Position numbers and translations under genes: made by a program
Notes under the pieces: generated by a model
Told to the model about the DNA's origin: nothing
The model's input: only the letters and a program-made list of their open reading frames with translations
The model's database searches: none
Shown: piece by piece, positions 60,579 to 64,000 of the stretch
Layout of the letters: every line of letters starts with the position of its first letter
Numbering within the stretch: position 1 is the first letter of the stretch
DNA from: Amphiplicatus metriothermophilus
Lineage (GTDB): Bacteria > Pseudomonadota > Alphaproteobacteria > Caulobacterales > Parvularculaceae
Direction: 5' to 3'
Length of the DNA: 64,000 nucleotides
Assembly (NCBI RefSeq): GCF_900199215.1
Contig: NZ_FZQA01000001.1
Span: forward strand, 744,001 to 808,000

Positions 60579-63548
60579 ATGGCCAAAGACGGCGACGTTC
60601 CCGCATCGAGCGGTTCATCAGGCCCGCGCGCGGCGCGCGCGGAGAGCTTTTTGTCCGGCGGCAACGCGGCCTGGCTGGAGGCGCAATATGCGCGCTTCAC
60701 CGCCGATCCCGCGAGCGTGAGCGCGGACCTGCGCGCCTATTTTGAAAGCCTCGGCGACGGCCCGGCCTCCGGGCGCGGCCATGACGGGCCGAGCTGGCGC
60801 CGGCCGGACTGGCCGCCCCGGCCGAACGGCGAGCTGGTCGCCGCCCTCGACGGCGACTGGGCCCAGACCGAGCAGCAGCTCCATGCGAAGATCGCCCGGC
60901 GCCAGCCGGCCGCGAGCGCGGAGGAGGTGCGTCAGGCGACGCGCGACTCCTTGCGCGCGCTGATGCTGATCCGCGCCTATCGCATCCGCGGCCATCTCAT
61001 CGCCGATCTCGACCCGTTGCGGCTGTCGAAGCCCGAGGTGCATCCCGAGCTCGACCCCGCCACGCTCGGCTTCACCGAAGCCGATATGGACCGGCCGATC
61101 TTCATCGACCATGTGCTGGGGCTGGAGACCGCCTCCTTGCGCGAGATCCTCGACATCCTGCGGCGGACCTATTGCGGGACCTTCGCAGTCGAGTTCATGC
61201 ACATCACCGACCCCGAGCGCAAAGCCTGGCTCCAGCAGCGCATCGAGGGTCCGGACAAGGACATCTCCTTCACCCGCAACGGCAAGCAGGCGATCCTCAG
61301 AAAGATCATCGAGGCGGAAGGCTTCGAAAATTTTCTGAACACGAAATATACGGGCACGAAGCGGTTCGGCCTCGACGGCGCCGAGGCCATGGTGCCCGCG
61401 CTCGAGCAGATCATCAAGCGCGGCGGCGCGCTGGGCGTGAAGGAGATCGTCATCGGCATGCCCCATCGCGGCCGGCTCAACGTGCTCGCCGCAGTGATGG
61501 GCAAGCCCTATCACCACATCTTCCACGAGTTTCACGGCGGCTCGGTCACGCCCGACGAGGTCGGCGGCTCCGGCGACGTCAAATACCATCTCGGCGCGTC
61601 CTCCGACCGCGAGTTCGACGGCAACCGGGTGCATCTTTCGCTCACCGCCAACCCGTCGCATCTTGAAGCCGTGGACCCGGTCGTGCTCGGCAAGGCGCGC
61701 TCGAAGCAGGACCGCATCGAGCCCGGCGACATCGAGGCGCCGCGCACCCATGTGCTGCCGCTTCTGCTGCATGGGGACGCGGCCTTCGCCGGCCAGGGCA
61801 TCGTCGCGGAATGCTTCGGCCTGTCGGGGCTGAGAGGCTACCGCACCGGCGGGACCATCCACTTCATCGTCAACAACCAGATCGGCTTCACCACGAGCCC
61901 GCGTTTCGCGCGCTCCTCGCCCTATCCCTCGGACGTGGCGAAGATGGTCGAGGCGCCGATCTTCCACGTGAACGGCGACGATCCCGAAGCGGTCGTCTAC
62001 GCGGCGAAGGTGGCGACCGAATACCGCCAGAAATTCGGCGCGGACGTCGTCATAGACATGTTCTGCTATCGCCGCTTCGGCCACAACGAGGGCGACGAAC
62101 CCAGCTTCACCCAGCCGCGCATGTACAAGAAGATCCGCGCTCACAAGACGACGCGCGAGATCTACGGGGCGCGGCTCGCGGCCGAAGGGATCATTTCCGA
62201 GGACTGGCAGGAGAAAGAGCGCGCGGCGTTCCGAAAGTTTCTCGAAGAGGAATTCGAAGCGGCCAAGAGCTTCAAGCCGAACAAGGCCGACTGGCTCGAC
62301 GGCCAGTGGTCGGGCTTCGTGCCGCCGGTCGACGACGACCGGCGCGGCGACACCGCGGTCGACATCGAGACCCTGAAGCGCATCGGGCGGACGATCACCA
62401 GCTATCCGTCCGACTTCAAGATCCACAAGACGCTCGCGCGCATTCTCGAGGAAAAGCGCAAGACCTTCGAGGAAGGCCGGAACATCGACTGGGCGAGCGC
62501 CGAGGCTCTTGCCTTCGGCTCGCTGCTGATCGACGGCTTCGGCGTCCGGCTTTCGGGCCAGGATTCGCGGCGCGGCACCTTCTCCCAGCGCCACGCCGTT
62601 TTTATCGATCAGGAGACGGAGAAAACCTACACGCCCCTCAGGCGCCTCAAGGGCGCGAAGGCGACCTTCGAGGTTCACGACTCGAACCTCTCCGAATTCG
62701 CGGTGATGGGTTTCGAGTACGGCTACTCCCTCGCCAATCCGAAGTTCCTCGTGCTGTGGGAGGCCCAGTTCGGCGACTTCGCCAACGGCGCCCAGGTCAT
62801 CATCGACCAGTTCCTCTCCTCCGGCGAGCGCAAATGGCTCAGAATGTGCGGCCTCGTGCTTCTGCTGCCGCACGGCTATGAAGGTCAGGGACCGGAGCAT
62901 TCATCAGCCCGCCTCGAACGTTTCCTGCAGCTTTGCGCGCAGGACAACATGCAGGTGGCGAACTGCACCACGCCGGCCAACTACTTCCACATCCTGCGCC
63001 GGCAGATGCGACGCAACTTCCGCAAGCCGCTGGTGCTGATGACGCCGAAGTCGCTCCTGCGCCACAAGCGCTGCGTGTCGACCCTCGAAGAGATGGGGCC
63101 GGGCTCGTCCTTCCACCGCGTGTTGTGGGACGACGCGGAATACCGGCCGGGCTCGACGGTCAAGCTCGTCTCCGACGACAAGATCCGCCGCGTCGTCATC
63201 TGCTCGGGCAAGGTCTACTACGACCTGCTCGAAGAGCGCGAGAAGCGCGGGATCGAGGACGTCTACATTCTGCGCGTGGAGCAGTTCTATCCGTTCCCGG
63301 CGCATTCGCTGATGTCCGAATTGCAGCGCTTCAAGAAGGCCGACATGATCTGGTGCCAGGAAGAGCCCAAGAACATGGGCGCCTGGTTCTTCATGGAGCC
63401 CAATATCGAATGGACGCTCGACCAGATCGGCGCGAAGGCGAAGCGCGCGCGCTATGTCGGCCGTCCCGCCGCCGCTTCGCCCGCCACCGGCCTGATGAAC
63501 AAGCACAAGCAGGAAATGGAAGAGTTCCTGGAAGAGGCCTTCGCCTGA
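60579..63548 (+). CDS. sucA: 2-oxoglutarate dehydrogenase E1 component
   Basis: A 989-residue thiamine-diphosphate enzyme that decarboxylates 2-oxoglutarate. GGNAAWLEAQYARFTADPASVS is the SucA N-terminal lipoyl-binding region, IGMPHRGRLNVLAAVMGKPY the E1 core, FGHNEGDEPSFTQPRMYKKI the ThDP/Mg site (NEGDEP) and YEGQGPEHSSARLERFLQL the second half motif. The length (about 930-1000 residues) is typical for alphaproteobacteria. It starts in ordinary spacing after sucD and 44 bases before sucB, forming the OGDH complex with it and a lipoamide dehydrogenase. Confidence 0.97.
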   Translation: MAKDGDVPASSGSSGPRAARAESFLSGGNAAWLEAQYARFTADPASVSADLRAYFESLGDGPASGRGHDGPSWRRPDWPPRPNGELVAALDGDWAQTEQQLHAKIARRQPAASAEEVRQATRDSLRALMLIRAYRIRGHLIADLDPLRLSKPEVHPELDPATLGFTEADMDRPIFIDHVLGLETASLREILDILRRTYCGTFAVEFMHITDPERKAWLQQRIEGPDKDISFTRNGKQAILRKIIEAEGFENFLNTKYTGTKRFGLDGAEAMVPALEQIIKRGGALGVKEIVIGMPHRGRLNVLAAVMGKPYHHIFHEFHGGSVTPDEVGGSGDVKYHLGASSDREFDGNRVHLSLTANPSHLEAVDPVVLGKARSKQDRIEPGDIEAPRTHVLPLLLHGDAAFAGQGIVAECFGLSGLRGYRTGGTIHFIVNNQIGFTTSPRFARSSPYPSDVAKMVEAPIFHVNGDDPEAVVYAAKVATEYRQKFGADVVIDMFCYRRFGHNEGDEPSFTQPRMYKKIRAHKTTREIYGARLAAEGIISEDWQEKERAAFRKFLEEEFEAAKSFKPNKADWLDGQWSGFVPPVDDDRRGDTAVDIETLKRIGRTITSYPSDFKIHKTLARILEEKRKTFEEGRNIDWASAEALAFGSLLIDGFGVRLSGQDSRRGTFSQRHAVFIDQETEKTYTPLRRLKGAKATFEVHDSNLSEFAVMGFEYGYSLANPKFLVLWEAQFGDFANGAQVIIDQFLSSGERKWLRMCGLVLLLPHGYEGQGPEHSSARLERFLQLCAQDNMQVANCTTPANYFHILRRQMRRNFRKPLVLMTPKSLLRHKRCVSTLEEMGPGSSFHRVLWDDAEYRPGSTVKLVSDDKIRRVVICSGKVYYDLLEEREKRGIEDVYILRVEQFYPFPAHSLMSELQRFKKADMIWCQEEPKNMGAWFFMEPNIEWTLDQIGAKAKRARYVGRPAAASPATGLMNKHKQEMEEFLEEAFA

Positions 63549-63592
63549 ACGGCCTCGTCCGTCCGATCCGACCCTTGGAGACCTGAAGCGAC

Positions 63593-64000
63593 ATGGCGAC
63601 CGAAATCCGCGTGCCCGCGCTGGGCGAATCCGTGACCGAAGCCACCATCGCGCGGTGGCTGAAAAAGGAGGGCGAGAACGTCGCCGCCGACGAGCCGCTC
63701 GTAGAGCTCGAAACCGACAAGGTCTCCGTGGAGGTTCCCGCGCCGTCGACCGGCGTGCTTTCGAAGATTTCCGCTAAGGAAGGCGATACGGTCGAGGTCG
63801 ATGCGGTGCTCGGCATGATCGGCGAAGCGGCGGCCAAGGCGGCCAGGAAAGAGAAATCGGCCGGAAAAGACGAAAAAGCCCCCGCCGGCGAAGGCCGGTC
63901 GAAAGCCGGCGCGAAGAAGCAGGCCGTCGCCGGGCGAACGGTGGAGGTCCGCGTTCCGCAAAGCGGCGAGTCCGTGACCGAGGCCGAGGTCGGCGAGTGG
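63593..64000 (+). CDS. sucB: 2-oxoglutarate dehydrogenase E2 (dihydrolipoamide succinyltransferase), partial
   Basis: The N-terminal 136 residues of E2. The first lipoyl domain (1-80) has [20 protein letters not shown] and the lipoyl Lys in [14 protein letters not shown] (Lys 43). An Ala/Lys-rich linker (81-115) follows, and then a second lipoyl-domain start, [19 protein letters not shown] (118-136), before the window edge. Standard SucB has one lipoyl domain, so this is a two-domain version. It follows sucA by 44 bases. The peripheral-subunit-binding and catalytic domains lie beyond the edge. Confidence 0.93.
   Translation, partial: MATEIRVPALGESVTEATIARWLKKEGENVAADEPLVELETDKVSVEVPAPSTGVLSKISAKEGDTVEVDAVLGMIGEAAAKAARKEKSAGKDEKAPAGEGRSKAGAKKQAVAGRTVEVRVPQSGESVTEAEVGEW

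Noticed and set aside
60618-62900. Long antisense frame within sucA
   Set aside because: Mirrors the third-position GC of sucA; no domain, no ribosome site.

Overview
The window is a GC-rich (roughly 70%), densely coded chromosomal segment of a Gram-negative alphaproteobacterium. The order mutS–(glnD)–murJ–trpS, the Kdo/lipid A-type LPS genes (kdsA, kdsD), an OmpA-family porin, a TonB-dependent B12 receptor and a sheathless-type flagellar hook/rod operon all fit Alphaproteobacteria. Caulobacterales/Parvularculales-like lineages are a plausible but unproven placement. I see no rRNA, tRNA, CRISPR array, prophage or insertion sequence. Very high GC leaves long stop-free antisense frames, which were discarded.

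Layout. 1-2.5 kb: a cobalamin riboswitch reading leftward into btuB and a btuF-like gene cut by the window edge. 2.5-9.6 kb: secreted M28 peptidase with FN3-like tail, OmpA porin with a clear terminator, TetR regulator, class A penicillin-binding protein, YgjP-type metalloprotein and a HigBA-like toxin–antitoxin pair. 9.7-19.5 kb: mutS, a Sel1-like protein, glnD (HD domain looks catalytically degenerate), murJ, trpS and a Yip1 membrane protein. 19.7-26.9 kb: flgE-flgK-flgL-flgI and motB leftward, with a fliM-like gene divergent from motB. 26.9-30.4 kb: a tightly overlapping leftward operon of purD, an alpha/beta hydrolase, a half-size UPF0016/GDT1 protein and an APH-type phosphotransferase. 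30.5-38.0 kb: a Pro/Glu-repeat TonB-like protein, SixA-like phosphatase, rmlC, kdsA, kdsD and a divergent phosphoenolpyruvate carboxylase homologue.

38.0-43 kb reads leftward: an uncharacterised set of outer-membrane protein, QxxRW glycosyltransferase and polytopic membrane protein, followed by dapF and tdk. 43-53 kb is housekeeping plus small unknown genes: DUF2905, N-carbamoylputrescine amidase, HCCA-isomerase-like protein, twin small lipoproteins, beta-lactamase-fold hydrolase, epoxide-hydrolase-like protein preceded by a strongly palindromic element, PaaI thioesterase, RarD, Spy-like protein and asd. 53-64 kb is the TCA-cycle block sucC...sucD-sucA-sucB, but sucC and sucD are separated by about 3.9 kb of accessory DNA.

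The accessory insert between sucC and sucD is the most unusual part. It carries an AT-richer SEC-C protein with an HNH-like Cys/His pattern, a decayed pair of toxin–antitoxin modules (one antitoxin with an in-frame amber stop, one ParE toxin with a frameshift), a thioesterase, a cupin, a sulfotransferase and a possible 36-residue ORF. Other observations worth checking are the GlnD HD-domain substitutions, the altered active site of the PEP carboxylase homologue, and a SucB that begins a second lipoyl domain.
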